A stretch of DNA of 25,776 bases from the NCBI GenBank assembly GCA_038117225.1, contig JAYOFM010000046.1:1-25776 (forward strand), read 5' to 3'. Source of the DNA: JAYOFM01 sp038117225 (lineage in GTDB: Bacteria; Pseudomonadota; Alphaproteobacteria; Rhodospirillales; Casp-alpha2). A program made the position numbers and the translations under genes. The notes under the pieces were generated by a model, which did not search any database, had not been told where the DNA came from, and saw only the letters and a program-made list of their open reading frames with translations. This document shows, one piece after another, positions 7,218-15,834 of the stretch. Positions within the stretch are counted from its first letter, which is position 1, and every line of letters starts with the position of its first letter.

Positions 7218-9217
7218 TTGCCGAGATAGGCCATTTCGCGCTGATCCTGGCGCTATTCGTCGCCATCGTGCAGGCCACCTTACCACTCTATGGGGCCGCC
7301 AGGGGGTATCGACCCTGGATCGCCCTGGCCCGTCCAGCGGCGGTCGCGCAGTTCTTGATGGTTGCGGTGTCCTTCGGATGCCTGATGCATGCTTATGTGA
7401 CGTCGGACTTTTCGGTGCTCAACGTTGCCGCTAATTCCCACACGGCAAAACCGATGCTCTACAAGATCGCCGGAACATGGGGTAACCACGAAGGCTCCCT
7501 GCTGCTGTGGGTGTTGATTCTGTCGATTTTCGGTTCAGCGGTAGCGGTAATCGGCGGCAACCTGCCGCCCAGCCTGCGCGCCCGGGTATTGAGCGTCCAG
7601 GCGATGATCGCCGTCGGTTTCTATCTGTTCATGCTGCTAACCTCGAACCCGTTCGAACGCCTCGATCCGGCGCCAATCAATGGCCGGGATTTAAATCCCT
7701 TGCTGCAGGACCCTGGGTTGGCTTTCCATCCGCCGATGCTCTACCTCGGCTATGTCGGGTTTTCGATGGCGTTTTCCTTCGCCATCGCGGCGTTGATTGA
7801 AGGCCGGGTCGATGCTGCCTGGGCGCGCTGGGTTCGGCCGTGGACACTGGCCGCCTGGTGTTTTCTCACCGCTGGGATCGCATTGGGTTCCTGGTGGGCC
7901 TACTACGAACTCGGTTGGGGCGGCTGGTGGTTCTGGGACCCGGTCGAGAACGCCAGCTTCATGCCCTGGCTCGCCGGTACCGCGTTGCTGCATTCGGCGA
8001 CCGTGGTTGAAAAACGGGACACGCTGAAGGGATGGACGGTGCTGCTCGCCATCATCACCTTCTCGCTGTCGCTGCTTGGAACCTTCCTGGTGCGCTCGGG
8101 CGTGTTGACCTCGGTACATGCATTTGCCACCGATCCGACGCGGGGCGTATTTATCCTGGCACTTCTAGTCGTGGTCATCGGCGGGTCTCTGGCGTTGTTT
8201 GCCTGGCGCGGACCGCAACTGACTTCGACTGGTCTGTTTCAACCAATCAGCCGCGAAGGGGCATTGTTGTTTAACAATCTGGTAATGGCGACGGCCGCGG
8301 CTGCGGTCCTGCTTGGCACACTCTATCCGCTGTTGCTTGATGCCATTGGTGGCGGCAAGGTTTCTGTTGGTCCGCCGTTCTTCAATGCCGTGTTCATCCC
8401 GCTGATGGTGCCGATGATCGCCGCCATGGCGATCGGACCGCTGTTGACGTGGAAGCGTGCCGACCTGGGACAGGCGCTGGGGCGTCTCGGTGCCGCGCTG
8501 GCGGCCTTCGTTACCGTTACCGCGGTCGTCTGGTGGCTGATGGGCGAGGGGGCGCTGCTGGGGGCCGCCGGCATTGGCCTCGCGACTTGGCTTGCCGTCG
8601 GCACCTTGGTGGAACTCGCCGAGCGGGCCGGTCTGCGTCGTGCGGGCGGTGAACGTTCCCTTGGCCAATTCTTGCGCCGGCTCGGCCGTCTGCCACGCGC
8701 CAGCTGGGGTATGACAATCGGCCATTTTGGCCTCGCCGTTGCCGTCGCCGGTATGACCGGCGTCGGAATATGGAAACAGGAGCACGTGCGCGTCATGGCT
8801 CCCGGTGAAACCATCGAGGTCGCCGGTTACGTGTTGACCTTCGAGGGCGCCAAGCAAGCGCCCGGTCCCAACTATCAGGCGACCCGGGGCAGATTTTCCG
8901 TGACCCGGGACGGCGACGCCGTGGCCAATTTGGAGCCCGAGAAACGTATTTATGCCGTTTCCGGACAGCCGACGACCGAGGCGGCCATCCTGACGACGTT
9001 CTGGGGCGACCTTTACGTCGTCATCGGCGATCCGGAGGGCTCGAGCGGTGGCTTTGTCACGCGGGTCTATTTCAATCCATTGGTGGCATGGATGTGGGTC
9101 GGCGTCATGATCATGGTGATGGGCGGCTTGATTAGCCTGTCGGACCGACGCCACCGGGTCGGCGTCCCCAAAGGCACGCGTCGTGGTGTAGCGCCGCTGG
9201 CCACCGCGGGTGCCTGA
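7214..9217 (+). CDS. ccmF: CcmF, cytochrome c haem ligase core subunit
   Basis: A 667-residue polytopic membrane protein that, with CcmH and CcmI, attaches haem to apocytochrome c. The WWD domain is at about 233-252 (GWGGWWFWDPVENASFMPWL). Conserved histidines are visible at H172 (FHPP), H260, H302 (SVHAFATDP) and H504 (GHFGLA), matching the four haem-ligand histidines known in the E. coli protein. A large periplasmic domain precedes the last helix near residues 620-640. ATG 7214 is preferred to a longer frame from 7175 because it overlaps the ccmE stop as ATGA, has GGAG upstream, and begins with the usual M-I-x-E-I/L-G-H. Confidence 0.97.
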   Translation: MIAEIGHFALILALFVAIVQATLPLYGAARGYRPWIALARPAAVAQFLMVAVSFGCLMHAYVTSDFSVLNVAANSHTAKPMLYKIAGTWGNHEGSLLLWVLILSIFGSAVAVIGGNLPPSLRARVLSVQAMIAVGFYLFMLLTSNPFERLDPAPINGRDLNPLLQDPGLAFHPPMLYLGYVGFSMAFSFAIAALIEGRVDAAWARWVRPWTLAAWCFLTAGIALGSWWAYYELGWGGWWFWDPVENASFMPWLAGTALLHSATVVEKRDTLKGWTVLLAIITFSLSLLGTFLVRSGVLTSVHAFATDPTRGVFILALLVVVIGGSLALFAWRGPQLTSTGLFQPISREGALLFNNLVMATAAAAVLLGTLYPLLLDAIGGGKVSVGPPFFNAVFIPLMVPMIAAMAIGPLLTWKRADLGQALGRLGAALAAFVTVTAVVWWLMGEGALLGAAGIGLATWLAVGTLVELAERAGLRRAGGERSLGQFLRRLGRLPRASWGMTIGHFGLAVAVAGMTGVGIWKQEHVRVMAPGETIEVAGYVLTFEGAKQAPGPNYQATRGRFSVTRDGDAVANLEPEKRIYAVSGQPTTEAAILTTFWGDLYVVIGDPEGSSGGFVTRVYFNPLVAWMWVGVMIMVMGGLISLSDRRHRVGVPKGTRRGVAPLATAGA

Positions 9218-9218
9218 G

Positions 9219-9758
9219 ATGGCCCGAAGTCGCGTCCTTTTCATGCTGCCGCTTGCCGTTTTCGGCGTGCTGGCGATTTACTTTGCCGTCGGCCTGACCA
9301 GGGATCCCAAGATCATTCCCTCGGCTTTGATCGACAAGCCGGTGCCAGAATTCAAACTGCCGCCGATCGTCGGAGGGCGAGGCGACGGCTTCGGCGCGGC
9401 GGATCTCCGCGGCGACGTTTCGGTGGTCAACGTGTTCGCGTCCTGGTGTGTGCCGTGCCGGGCGGAACATCCGCTGATTAACGAACTCGCTGACATGAAG
9501 GTGGCTCGCGTCTACGGCCTGAATTACAAGGACCAGCCGGCAGACGCCAACCGCTGGTTGGCGCAATTGGGCGACAACTACACGGCCGTCGGTGCCGATG
9601 TCGATGGGCGCGCGGGTTTTCACTGGGGCGTCTACGGCGTGCCGGAAACCTTCATCGTCGACAAGGCTGGCCGCATCCGGATGAAACACGTCGGCCCGAT
9701 CACCCGAGACGATCTGCGGGAAAAATTTCTGCCCCTGATCAAGGAACTGGCGAAATGA
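9219..9758 (+). CDS. ccmG: CcmG/DsbE, membrane-anchored thioredoxin-like reductase
   Basis: CcmG reduces the CcmH/apocytochrome disulphide so that haem can be ligated. This 179-residue protein has one N-terminal anchor (about 7-26), a thioredoxin fold with active site WCVPC (C77, C80), and the cis-proline in the YGVPETF motif (P142), including the acidic residue typical of CcmG. The ATG at 9219 lies 1 bp after the ccmF stop; an in-frame GTG at 9210 would add three residues. The stop overlaps ccmH as ATGA. Confidence 0.95.
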   Translation: MARSRVLFMLPLAVFGVLAIYFAVGLTRDPKIIPSALIDKPVPEFKLPPIVGGRGDGFGAADLRGDVSVVNVFASWCVPCRAEHPLINELADMKVARVYGLNYKDQPADANRWLAQLGDNYTAVGADVDGRAGFHWGVYGVPETFIVDKAGRIRMKHVGPITRDDLREKFLPLIKELAK

Positions 9759-10255
9759 GGGTACTGCTCATGACGTTGGCCCTGATCACCTTGGTGATTG
9801 GCAATCCCGCGCCCGCGCATGCCGTCAACCCGGATGAGATGCTCGCCGACCCATTGCTGGAACTACGGGCTCGTGAGATTTCCAAAGGTCTGCGCTGTCT
9901 GGTGTGTCAGAACCAGTCCATCGATGATTCCGATGCCGACTTGGCCAAGGATTTGCGGGTCGTCGTACGTGAACGTTTGACAGCCGGCGACAGCGACAGC
10001 GAGATCATTGATTACGTGGTTGCGCGCTACGGCGATTTTGTACTGCTGAAGCCACCGTTCAAGGGCGCGACACTGGTGCTGTGGTTGGGACCGGCATTGA
10101 TTGGCGCAGCGGGGCTTGCCGCCATCGCGCTATTTTTTCGACGTCGGCGCGGCGCCGTCACGCCCGTCGGGGTTACGCCCTTGAGTGACGACGAGCGTGC
10201 TCGTTTGAACAAACTGCTTGAGGACGGCGAAGGCACGAACGGGGACAGGACATGA
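9755..10255 (+). CDS. ccmH: CcmH (CcmL type), apocytochrome c thiol oxidoreductase
   Basis: CcmH handles the CXXCH thiols of apocytochrome c in the ligase complex. The 166-residue protein has a cleavable signal peptide ending near residue 23 (AHA), the motif LRCLVCQNQSI with redox cysteines C48 and C51, a three-helix bundle, and a C-terminal transmembrane helix (about 107-128) followed by a basic Arg-rich patch. This is the short form; the TPR part is a separate protein (ccmI) encoded next, as is usual in alphaproteobacteria. It overlaps both neighbours by 4 bp. Confidence 0.95.
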   Translation: MRVLLMTLALITLVIGNPAPAHAVNPDEMLADPLLELRAREISKGLRCLVCQNQSIDDSDADLAKDLRVVVRERLTAGDSDSEIIDYVVARYGDFVLLKPPFKGATLVLWLGPALIGAAGLAAIALFFRRRRGAVTPVGVTPLSDDERARLNKLLEDGEGTNGDRT

Positions 10256-11457
10256 CTGTTTTCTGGATCGTCATCGGTGTCATGACCATCGTGGTCATCG
10301 GTTTGATGGTGCGGCCGTTGCTGGTTCATCGCGCCGACGACGGGTTGAGCCGCGCCGATTTCGATATCGCCGTGTTCAAGGACCAGCTGGCGGAATTGGC
10401 CCGCGATCATGATAGCGGCATGATTGGTGACGCCGAATACACTGCCGCGCGAACCGAGATCGAGCGACGTCTGCTGACGGCTGCCCATGAGGGTAAATCC
10501 GCCGAGGCCGCCGGCCGCGCCGTCGGTGGCCGTGCCACGGCGGTCGTGGTCGGTATCGGTCTCCCCGTGGCCGCGTTGGCGGTCTATCTCCAACTCGGCG
10601 CGCCGCACCTCCCGGACCGGCCGTTCGCGGCAAGAACGGATACCGGCGGCGGTGCCGTCGCGCATACGGCACCCAGCACCACCGGTGGCCTCGGCGAGAT
10701 GGTCGAACGTCTGTCCGCCCGCCTAACGAGAAACCCTGACGATCTGGACGGTTGGGTTCTCTTGGCGCGAACTCTGATCGAGATGAAACAGTTCGATAAG
10801 GCGGCCGATGCCTATGGCCGCGCGGTGGTGCTGTCGGACCGTCATCCGGCGCTACTCGCCGATCATGCCGAAGCACGCCTAATGGCGGGCGGCGGTTCCT
10901 TCACACCGGCGATCCATGCCGATTTCGTTGCCGCTTTTCAGGCTGAACCGGCGCTGCCCAAGCCCTGGTACTATCTTGGACTCGACCGGGCCATGGGCGG
11001 TAACTACCGGGGCGCCGTGGAAATGTGGACCGATCTGATCGCGATCTCGGACTCGGACGCTCCCTTCCTACAGGCGGTACGTCAGCAGATTGCCAAGGCC
11101 GCTCGGGACGGCGGGTTCGATGCTGCGGAAGTTCATCCATCGGAAGGCGCTCAACGGCTCGTCGCGGACCGTATTGCTGGCCCGGCGGTTCCTTCGGCAA
11201 GGTCGACCGGCGCGGAGCAAGTCGGAGCAGGTGTTGGTGCGCCAGCGTTGAGCCAGGAACAAATGCAATCGGTCGCCGGAATGTCGAGCGACGATCAACA
11301 GGCGATGATTCGCTCCATGGTGCAACGTCTTGCCGACCGTCTGGAAGATAACCCCAATGATCGTGATGGCTGGCTCCGGCTCGCCCGGGCCTATGAAGTC
11401 CTGGGTGAGGCCCAGAAAGCCAAGGATGCCCAGGCCCGGGCAAAGGCACTCGAATAG
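10252..11457 (+). CDS. ccmI: CcmI, apocytochrome c chaperone with TPR domain
   Basis: A 401-residue protein with a first membrane helix (about 4-24), a cytoplasmic loop predicted to be helical (about 33-80), a second helix (about 93-112), and a periplasmic TPR region. The helical repeats are recognisable as D-G-W-x-L-L-A-R/RLARAYEVLG-like segments near 160-200 and 365-395. CcmI holds apocytochrome c and presents it to CcmF/CcmH. The region at about 295-345 is low-complexity and probably a linker. Last gene of the ccmD-I operon; its ATG overlaps the ccmH stop. No intrinsic terminator is visible in the 102-bp gap to pgk. Confidence 0.92.
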   Translation: MTVFWIVIGVMTIVVIGLMVRPLLVHRADDGLSRADFDIAVFKDQLAELARDHDSGMIGDAEYTAARTEIERRLLTAAHEGKSAEAAGRAVGGRATAVVVGIGLPVAALAVYLQLGAPHLPDRPFAARTDTGGGAVAHTAPSTTGGLGEMVERLSARLTRNPDDLDGWVLLARTLIEMKQFDKAADAYGRAVVLSDRHPALLADHAEARLMAGGGSFTPAIHADFVAAFQAEPALPKPWYYLGLDRAMGGNYRGAVEMWTDLIAISDSDAPFLQAVRQQIAKAARDGGFDAAEVHPSEGAQRLVADRIAGPAVPSARSTGAEQVGAGVGAPALSQEQMQSVAGMSSDDQQAMIRSMVQRLADRLEDNPNDRDGWLRLARAYEVLGEAQKAKDAQARAKALE

Positions 11458-11484
11458 CCATTACCGCATGGCCTGCTGGAAATC

Positions 11485-11513
11485 TGGCGAAGCCCGTATG
11501 AAGCGGTTATAAC
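11485..11513 (+). promoter_or_regulatory. Possible promoter for pgk
   Basis: TATAAC (11508-11513, 5/6 to the -10 consensus) lies 17 bp after a weak TGGCGA (11485-11490, 3/6). A start near 11520 would give a 40-nt leader. The -35 is poor, so pgk may also be read through from the ccm operon. Confidence 0.3.
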
Positions 11514-11559
11514 GCTGCCCGGACAGCCGCCCCATCCTTGCCATTGCGGAGTACCCTTG

Positions 11560-12759
11560 ATGCCCCAGTTCAAGACCCTCGACGACATCGACGTCGCCGG
11601 AAAGCGGGTGCTTGTCCGCGCCGATCTTAACGTGCCCATGCAGGATGGCCGCGTAACCAGCGCCGTCCGCATCGAACGCACGCTGCCGACGTTGCGTGAG
11701 TTGCGCGACAAGGGTGCCCGGGTGATCATCATGTCGCATTTTGGTCGTCCCAAGGGGCGGGTCGTGGCGGAGATGTCACTTCGCCCTGTGGCTGATGAAA
11801 CGGCGCGCCTGCTCGGCGTTCCCGTCGCCTTCGCCGATGATTGTGTTGGGCCGGCGGCGGCGGCGACGATCGCGCCGTTGGAACCCGGCGACGTGGCGAT
11901 GCTGGAAAACCTTCGCTTTCACGCCGCGGAAACCGAAAACGACGAAGCCTTCGCGGATCGGCTGGCATCTCTGGCGGATATTTACGTCAATGACGCTTTT
12001 TCCTGCGCCCACCGCGCCCATGCCTCGACCGAGGCCGTGGCCCGTCGCTTGCCTGCCGTCGCCGGCCGTCTGATGCAGGCCGAATTGGAGGCGCTGGAGC
12101 GCGCGCTCGAAACACCGAATCATCCGGTTGCAGCCGTCGTCGGGGGTGCCAAGGTGTCGTCCAAGATGGACGTGCTGGGCCACCTAATCGATCGCATGGA
12201 TTTGGTGATCATAGGCGGCGGTATGGCCAATACGTTTTTGCATGCCCAGGGCATCGATGTCGGTAAGTCGTTGTGCGAGCACGACATGGCGGCTTTGGCG
12301 CGCGATATCTTGGCCCGCGCCGAGGCCGCCGGGTGCGCGGTGGTGTTGCCCGTCGACGCTGTCTGCGCAGAAGCCTTCGCCGAAGGGGCGGATACCACCA
12401 CCGTGCCGGTCGCGGCCATTCCGCTGCAATTGATGATGTTGGATGTTGGGCCGGCGACGATTACCGATTTGAAACAGCGTCTGGCGGCCGTGAAGACGTT
12501 ATTGTGGAACGGCCCGCTCGGCGCCTTCGAGGTCAAGCCTTTCGACGCCGCGACGAACGCCGTCGCACAGGAAGCGGCGAGACTGACCCGTGCTGGAGCA
12601 CTTCTCACCGTCGCCGGCGGCGGTGATACCGTGGCGGCGCTCGAAAACGCTGGCGCGAGCGATGATTTTTCCTATGTCTCGACCGCTGGCGGCGCCTTCC
12701 TGGAATGGATCGAGGGAAAGACGCTGCCTGGAGTGAAGGCCCTCGAAGACGCCACTTGA
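11560..12759 (+). CDS. pgk: Phosphoglycerate kinase
   Basis: Interconverts 1,3-bisphosphoglycerate + ADP and 3-phosphoglycerate + ATP in glycolysis and gluconeogenesis. The 399 residues show the family's motifs in order: RADLNVP near the N-terminus, SHFGRPKG, the AFSCAHRAHAS segment, GGAKVSSK, the hinge GGGMANTF, DVGPATI, WNGPLGAFE, and the nucleotide-binding GGGDT. The ATG at 11560 has GGAG at 11548-11551, 8 nt upstream; a TTG codon directly before it is not needed. The usual alphaproteobacterial neighbours (gap, fba) are absent; the gene stands alone between the ccm operon and a convergent MCP-like gene 7 bp away. Confidence 0.97.
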   Translation: MPQFKTLDDIDVAGKRVLVRADLNVPMQDGRVTSAVRIERTLPTLRELRDKGARVIIMSHFGRPKGRVVAEMSLRPVADETARLLGVPVAFADDCVGPAAAATIAPLEPGDVAMLENLRFHAAETENDEAFADRLASLADIYVNDAFSCAHRAHASTEAVARRLPAVAGRLMQAELEALERALETPNHPVAAVVGGAKVSSKMDVLGHLIDRMDLVIIGGGMANTFLHAQGIDVGKSLCEHDMAALARDILARAEAAGCAVVLPVDAVCAEAFAEGADTTTVPVAAIPLQLMMLDVGPATITDLKQRLAAVKTLLWNGPLGAFEVKPFDAATNAVAQEAARLTRAGALLTVAGGGDTVAALENAGASDDFSYVSTAGGAFLEWIEGKTLPGVKALEDAT

Positions 12760-12766
12760 TCGCGTG

Positions 12767-14794
12767 TTACGCCTTCCAGTCCGGCTCGCGCCGATCCGGG
12801 GGCGACAAATCACCGTCCCGTTCGGGGGCGGCGAGGCGGCCCGGCTCGGCCGGTTTCACCTTGGCGATGATGTCGTCGAGCATATTCTGTAGATAAGTGG
12901 ACTGCGCCAGCAGCTTGTTGGTCGCGTCCAGGGCCTGGCTGGATGCCGTCGATGCGATGTCCTGGGCGATACCGGTGACTCCATCCAGCGATACGCGCAC
13001 CGCTTCCACGGTGCGTTCGATGCGGTTGACGGATTGGCGCATGGCGTCGAGCCGCGCCGCTGTTTGGCCGTCTGCGTCATCTCCCCGATCGCCGCGCTCA
13101 CCGCCTTTTTCGGCTGACAACATGATCAAGTTTTCTTCGCCGCGCGCCGCCTTGAGATCGCGACCCTGGTCGCGAAGCGGTGGAGACCTGAAGGCCAGCA
13201 TATTGGTCTGGTCGCGCATGTCGGCGACCATGTCGGCCATGGTGTCGAGCTGCCGGTTGGCATCGTCGAGGCCCTTAATCAGGGTTTCCGTGCGTTCAAC
13301 ATCGTTGGCGGCGGCGGAGACATACTGACTGAAGTGTTGCAGTTGCTGACTGACAGTGGCGATTGGGCCCGTTCCCCGCCGTGGCACGCGGCCGCCGGGG
13401 TCGACGGTTTCTCCGGATAGTACGGCGTCGAGGCTGGCATAGCGGCTGAATGCCCGTTCCTCGGCGGCGACGTTTCCACTGGATGCGGCCTCGGCGGGAG
13501 CCTCATTGGGCGTGATGTCGTCGCCGCCACCGCGTCGCCGCAGGGTGACCGGTGGGCGAATCACGCCTTCCGTTGGGTGCGCGGCACGTTCCGCGGCCGC
13601 TTCGGCCTCGGCCAGACTTTGTTCCAGCCGGGTCCGTGTTCGGTCCAGTTCCTGGCGCAGATGGTCCACGTCGACGAGTGAATCAATCCAGGCGTCAAGG
13701 GCGCGGGCGATGACGCCGAAAGAGTCGGTATTGCCGCGCGCCGGTATGTTGGTGGCGCGCGCGCCGCTGGCCAGTTGTGTCGCCGCGGCCGCCAGTTCGC
13801 GCGCCGGACTGGTGAATGAACGAATGATCATCAGGCCGAACATGATCAGCCACAATAGTATGGCGGCGCTGCCGCCGACGATCGTATAGCGGGCGAATAG
13901 GCGTGCCTTGTCGACCGCCGCCGAAGCCTCGACGCCGCCGACATCAGCGACGCCGGCCAACGCTTCCATGCTGGGGGCCACGTATTCGGTCAATTCATCG
14001 AATCGGCCCGTTTCCGCAGTGAGTTCGAAGCGAGCGTTAATCATCGCCAGCATATCGGTTTCGTGCGCTTTCAGCAGGTCATCGATGGCCTTGCGCGGCA
14101 ATGGCTTCAGGCCCGCGGAGGCAACGAAGGCGCTGAGCGTCTGATAACGTTTGCGTAATTCGTCGACACCGCGTTTGACGCCGGAGAATAGGGTTTCCTG
14201 GCCCTGTTGAATGATGCGTTCGACCTGATCGGCGAGATTGTCGAAGCCAGCATCCGAAAAATGTTTCTTGAGATTGGTCGTGGTGTTTTTAAGACGGCCG
14301 GCGACCCCGCTTTCATCGGAAATGCCCAGAGCCCGCTCGGCGTCGATCCGTGCGCGGAACTGTTCGTCGTATTCGGCGAGGCCGTCACGGATGGTGGCGG
14401 CGTGTTTCTGGGCCGCGCCGGCATTTGGCAGTTCGAACAGTCGATCCAGTGCCAATCCGATGTCGCTAAAGTCACTGGCGAAGGCGTCCGCGATCGCTGG
14501 GTCCTTGGACAGCAGAAATTGCTTCTCGTGCCCGCGCAGGCGCGCCAGACCCTTGTCCACCCGTCCGACCAGGTTGGTCATCTCGTGGGCTGCTTTCCAA
14601 CCGTCAAGCGCTCTCGTGACCTCGCGGTCGACATGCCAATAGAGGGCGGTAAAGCCGGCGGCGGCAATCAGGCAGATGAGGAAGAATAGGCCGGAACGCG
14701 AAGACAGCCGCATGCCGCCCAGAAAGGTACGATCGGAATAATCCGCCGCCCGGAGATTCAGGAACTGGTGTCCATTCTGTGAGTTGTCCGCCAT
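12767..14794 (-). CDS. Methyl-accepting-chemotaxis-like membrane sensor with a degenerate signalling tip
   Basis: A 675-residue protein with TM1 at about 35-54, a 250-residue all-helical periplasmic domain (HBM/four-helix-bundle-like), TM2 at about 303-325, a HAMP domain at about 326-374 (with P330, G344 and the GNTDSFGVIARAL segment), a coiled coil, and a long Ala/Pro/Arg-rich linker (about 395-475). The C-terminal helical hairpin is MCP-like (DQTNMLA at 528-534; VEAVRVSLDGVTGIAQDIA later). The hairpin tip, normally the most conserved CheA/CheW contact, is not recognisable: residues 535-577 read Gly/Arg/Asp-rich, while other frames restore plausible helix (see findings). No cheW, cheA or cheR is nearby, and no C-terminal CheR-docking pentapeptide is seen. 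The protein may be damaged, may signal differently, or may contain sequence errors. Confidence 0.78.
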   Translation of the reverse strand: MADNSQNGHQFLNLRAADYSDRTFLGGMRLSSRSGLFFLICLIAAAGFTALYWHVDREVTRALDGWKAAHEMTNLVGRVDKGLARLRGHEKQFLLSKDPAIADAFASDFSDIGLALDRLFELPNAGAAQKHAATIRDGLAEYDEQFRARIDAERALGISDESGVAGRLKNTTTNLKKHFSDAGFDNLADQVERIIQQGQETLFSGVKRGVDELRKRYQTLSAFVASAGLKPLPRKAIDDLLKAHETDMLAMINARFELTAETGRFDELTEYVAPSMEALAGVADVGGVEASAAVDKARLFARYTIVGGSAAILLWLIMFGLMIIRSFTSPARELAAAATQLASGARATNIPARGNTDSFGVIARALDAWIDSLVDVDHLRQELDRTRTRLEQSLAEAEAAAERAAHPTEGVIRPPVTLRRRGGGDDITPNEAPAEAASSGNVAAEERAFSRYASLDAVLSGETVDPGGRVPRRGTGPIATVSQQLQHFSQYVSAAANDVERTETLIKGLDDANRQLDTMADMVADMRDQTNMLAFRSPPLRDQGRDLKAARGEENLIMLSAEKGGERGDRGDDADGQTAARLDAMRQSVNRIERTVEAVRVSLDGVTGIAQDIASTASSQALDATNKLLAQSTYLQNMLDDIIAKVKPAEPGRLAAPERDGDLSPPDRREPDWKA

Positions 14795-15004
14795 CGAATA
14801 TCGGCCTTTGATCCTTGCCCGCTGCCGGGCTGCCTAGTCTTTCGCGACGCATGCCGTATTCGAATGAGCATGGCATTGGAAAGCATCGATTTTATAACAC
14901 CTTGCGCGCACTATCGCAGCCGCGATTTGCACCCGGCGCCCGGAAGGCTTATTTTTTAGGTTGAAGTGCCACTTTGAAGGCCGTCCGAGGGAGGGGCAGC
15001 CCAA
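14795..15004. other. Divergent intergenic region between the MCP-like gene and a small-protein gene
   Basis: 210 bp without a supported gene. A TATAAA element on the minus strand (14891-14896) could serve the MCP-like gene but lacks a good -35 and would leave a leader of about 90 nt. On the plus strand TTGCAC (14927-14932), 17 bp, TATTTT (14950-14955) is a weak promoter candidate for the small gene. Confidence 0.3.
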
Positions 15005-15190
15005 ATGGTCAAGAGTGTTCAGGCATCGATCAGCACGGCCGCTTATGAACGTCTGCGTTCAACCATTGAGCGCGAACAGCAGTCGGCGGAACAATTGATC
15101 GAAGCGGCGGAAGAATCCCGGAGCGACAACCCGGACGTACGATCGTCGGCCACCGGTGGCCGCGGTCGCGTCGTTGATGTGGTTGCCTGA
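15005..15190 (+). CDS. Small hydrophilic protein of unknown function (61 residues)
   Basis: I do not recognise a named family. The start is well supported: GAGGGAGGGGCAG lies just upstream of ATG 15005. The product is charged and predicted to be helical for residues 5-42 (a possible coiled coil with Glu/Gln-rich EREQQSAEQLIEAAEES), then flexible, ending RGRVVDVVA. There is no signal peptide, membrane helix or cysteine. Its last nine residues follow the same RGxx(hydrophobic)(D/N)(V/I)x(A/V) pattern as the small protein at 15835-16065. It lies 52 bp upstream of the NUDIX gene and may be co-transcribed with it. Confidence 0.7.
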   Translation: MVKSVQASISTAAYERLRSTIEREQQSAEQLIEAAEESRSDNPDVRSSATGGRGRVVDVVA

Positions 15191-15242
15191 TCGATCTCAC
15201 CCTGTTCTTGTTAGCGCTCCATATCGCGATCATAACTCCGCA

Positions 15243-15779
15243 ATGACCGATCATCCCCCCACGCCGCCAGCGCGCCGGCCCGGTCCGACAGTTCGCCAAG
15301 TCCCCGTCGGTGATGACCGAGAGCGGTTGGTGTGCTTGGATTGTGGCTTCATCGATTATCACAATCCACGGGTCATCAGCGGTGCCGTCAGCCTTTGGGA
15401 AGGCCAGGTCCTGATGTGTCGGCGCGCAATCGAGCCGCGCGTCGGCTGGTGGACTATTCCGTCGGGTTTTCTAGAAGAGCGCGAGACGATGGCCGAGGGC
15501 GCGGTGCGCGAAACCTGGGAAGAAGCGCGCGCGACGATCGAAGTGACCGGTTTGATCGGCATTTATCAAGTGCCGCGTATCAGCCAGATCCACGTCATCC
15601 ACGCCGGCCGGATGACCAGCGCCGATCACGATGCGGGACCGGAAAGTCTGGAAACGGCCTTGATTGATTGGGACGACATGCCGTGGGCGGATTTGGCGTT
15701 TCCGAGCGTGCGTTGGGCACTTGAAAGCGCGCGCGTCGATCCCACGCGGTTTCCCCTCATGAAAGTTCACGATGGGTAG
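15243..15779 (+). CDS. NUDIX hydrolase with half of a zinc ribbon
   Basis: A 178-residue NUDIX protein, expected to hydrolyse a nucleoside diphosphate linked to another moiety using Mg2+. The NUDIX box is complete: G75-x5-E81-x7-R89-E90-x2-E93-E94. Before it sits CLDCGFIDYHNP (C31, C34), the second knuckle of the zinc ribbon seen in NudC-like and related NUDIX proteins. The first CxxC knuckle is absent: the N-terminus is a Pro/Arg-rich stretch. Zinc binding is thus doubtful unless it dimerises. ATG 15243 fits the domain boundary, though no Shine-Dalgarno is evident; a frame extending to 15156 overlaps the upstream small gene and adds no conserved residues. The substrate cannot be assigned. 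Confidence 0.88.
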   Translation: MTDHPPTPPARRPGPTVRQVPVGDDRERLVCLDCGFIDYHNPRVISGAVSLWEGQVLMCRRAIEPRVGWWTIPSGFLEERETMAEGAVRETWEEARATIEVTGLIGIYQVPRISQIHVIHAGRMTSADHDAGPESLETALIDWDDMPWADLAFPSVRWALESARVDPTRFPLMKVHDG

Positions 15780-15834
15780 CACGTGATGGGCTTCGTTCAG
15801 ATTCCGTTAACCATTGCCGGTTATCGTCGGCGCC

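Noticed and set aside
8165..9244. 359-codon minus-strand frame opposite ccmF
   Set aside because: Low-complexity His/Arg/Gly/Asp-rich product, antisense to conserved CcmF, with no supporting signals.
12760..12766. Terminator between convergent pgk and the MCP-like gene
   Set aside because: The 7-bp gap and flanking codons show no hairpin with a T-run that I can support.
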